A stretch of 64,000 bases of DNA from Rallus limicola (Eukaryota; Chordata; Aves; Gruiformes; Rallidae). The stretch's first letter is position 1; each line of letters opens with the position of its first letter. The position numbers were made by a program, and so were the translations under genes. Below the pieces are notes generated by a model, which was given only the letters and a program-made list of their open reading frames with translations, was not told the DNA's origin and ran no database searches. Where the stretch lies: NCBI GenBank assembly GCA_022605955.1, contig JAKCOZ010000099.1, positions 372,001-436,000 of the forward strand, read 5' to 3'. Below are positions 63,080 to 64,000 of the stretch, piece after piece.

Positions 63080-64000
63080 GTGCTTTTCTCGGCCCTAGCA
63101 GACTGCAGTTCAAAACATGCTAAACGTCCAGCAATAACTCCCAAAGTAAAGAAGCGAGGCCTGAAAGGCATAGCTTGTCTGAAACCTCCTAACAGGACAC
63201 ACGAGCAGACCCTGTCACTTTGGCTCTCAGCCTTTTCCTTTGCCTGGAAAGAGGGAACATGCCTGGAACCTCCTACGGTGCTTTTCTCGGCCCTAGCAGA
63301 CTGCAGTTCAAAACATGCTAAACGTCCAGCAATAACTTCTAAAGTAAAGAAGCTAGGCCTGAAAGGCATAGCTCGTCTGAAACCTCCTAACAGGACACAC
63401 GAGCAGACCCTGTCACTTTGGCTCTCAGCCTTTTCCTTTGCCTGGAAAGAGGGAACATGCCTGGAACCTCCTACGGTGCTTTTCTCGGCCCTAGCAGACT
63501 GCAGTTCAAAACATGCTAAACGTCCAGCCAGAACTCCCAAAGTAAAGAAGCTAGGCCTGAAAGGCATAGCTTGTCTGAAACCTCCTGACAGGACACACGA
63601 GCAGACCCTGTCACTTTGGCTCTCAGCCTTTTCTTTTGCCTGGAAAGAGGGAACATGCCTGGAACCTCCTACGGTGCTTTTCTCGGCCCTAGCAGACTGC
63701 AGTTCAAAACATGCTAAACGTCCAGCAATAACTCCCAAAGTAAAGAAGCTAGGCCTGAAAGGCATAGCTTGTCTGAAACCCCCTAACAGGACACACGAGC
63801 AGACCCTGTCACTTTGGCTCTCAGCCTTTTCCTTTGCCTGGAAAGAGGGAACATGCCTGGAACCTCCTAAGGTGCTTTTCTCGGCCCTAGCAGACTGCAG
63901 TTCAAAACATGCTAAACGTCCAGCAATAACTCCCAAAGTAAAGAAGCTAGGCCTGAAAGTCATAGCTTGTCTGAAACCTCCTAACAGGACACACGAGCAG
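63080..64000. repeat. Right-edge monomers, start of another 12-monomer HOR copy
   Basis: Order: GCGAGG; ACTTCTAAAG with AGCTCGT; CAGCCAGAAC with CCTGACAGG and TTCTTTTGCC; CCCCCTAAC; then a partial monomer with CCTCCTAAGG and a private GAAAGTCATAG change. The first three parallel 60,704-61,297. The window ends inside the monomer, so the array continues. Confidence 0.8.

Larger units (their letters stand above)
1..64000. repeat. 198-bp satellite DNA array, spans the whole window
   Basis: Every base belongs to a head-to-tail array of a 198-bp monomer. Using the GTG at 116 as monomer start, the same GTG recurs at 314, 1106, 21500, 46052, 60704 and 63872, all exact multiples of 198 apart, giving 322 full monomers plus 115 bp at the left and 129 bp at the right. 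Monomers differ by only a few substitutions; all are in the same orientation. No flanking unique DNA, transposon insertion or inversion of the array is visible, so the array continues beyond both edges. Such arrays are typical of centromeric, pericentromeric or other heterochromatic blocks. The family is not one I recognise, and position on the chromosome is inference. Confidence 0.98.

Noticed and set aside
1..64000. CRISPR array or other prokaryotic repeat system
   Set aside because: There are no spacers: the full 198 bp is repeated with no unique intervening sequence, and no cas-like genes are present.
1..64000. Multicopy gene cluster such as rRNA, tRNA, histone or snRNA genes
   Set aside because: The monomer has no tRNA-like fold, pol III internal boxes, conserved rRNA segments or histone-like protein in any frame.
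1..64000. Retrotransposon or insertion sequence embedded in the array
   Set aside because: No break in the 198-bp phase, no long terminal repeats, poly-A tract, target-site duplication or transposase-like frame was found.
1..64000. Assignment to a named satellite family or species
   Set aside because: The PstI site per repeat and length near 190-200 bp recall several described satellites, but I cannot match the sequence from memory to any of them, so no name is given.

Overview
The whole window is one uninterrupted satellite DNA array. It is built from a single 198-bp monomer repeated head to tail, with 322 complete copies (116-63,871 in the register used here) plus a partial copy at each edge. 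I found no unique sequence, gene, RNA gene, transposon, CRISPR array or array boundary. The monomer is about 50% GC by hand count, carries four CpGs, one PstI site and one StuI site, and keeps its phase exactly to the last base, so no net insertion or deletion is visible. This is eukaryotic tandem-repeat DNA of the kind found in centromeric, pericentromeric or other heterochromatic blocks. I do not recognise the repeat family and cannot name the species. CpG-to-TpG/CpA variants at every CpG position suggest a genome with cytosine methylation, such as a vertebrate or plant.

Above the monomer the array has strong higher-order repeat (HOR) structure, readable from shared single-base variants. 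A TGG-to-TGA change at one fixed monomer position occurs in 42 monomers, and its spacing works as a barcode. Layout: 1-1,699 left edge; 1,700-7,045 and 7,046-11,995 a 27/25-monomer HOR pair; 11,996-16,549 a 23-monomer block that recurs three more times; 16,550-18,331 linker; 18,332-23,677 a third relative of the first HOR; 21,500-32,587, 32,588-39,319 and 39,320-50,011 three large copies A, B and C of 56, 34 and 54 monomers (A and C lie 17,820 bp = 90 monomers apart); 50,012-55,951 a 30-monomer unit whose first six monomers recur at 55,952-57,139; 57,140-59,119 a tandem 5-monomer duplication; 59,120-63,079 a nested 12-monomer and 4-monomer HOR; 63,080-64,000 the start of a further copy.

Because 198 is divisible by three and the consensus has no stop in one frame of either strand, very long open frames appear, up to 17.7 kb on the minus strand. 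These follow from the period and are not annotated as genes. The most interesting signals are structural: an imperfect hairpin dyad in the consensus monomer, four monomers where the dyad has become a perfect palindrome with an inverted loop, a chimeric monomer marking a deletion junction, a four-gamete pattern implying exchange between large HOR copies, and the absence of indels.
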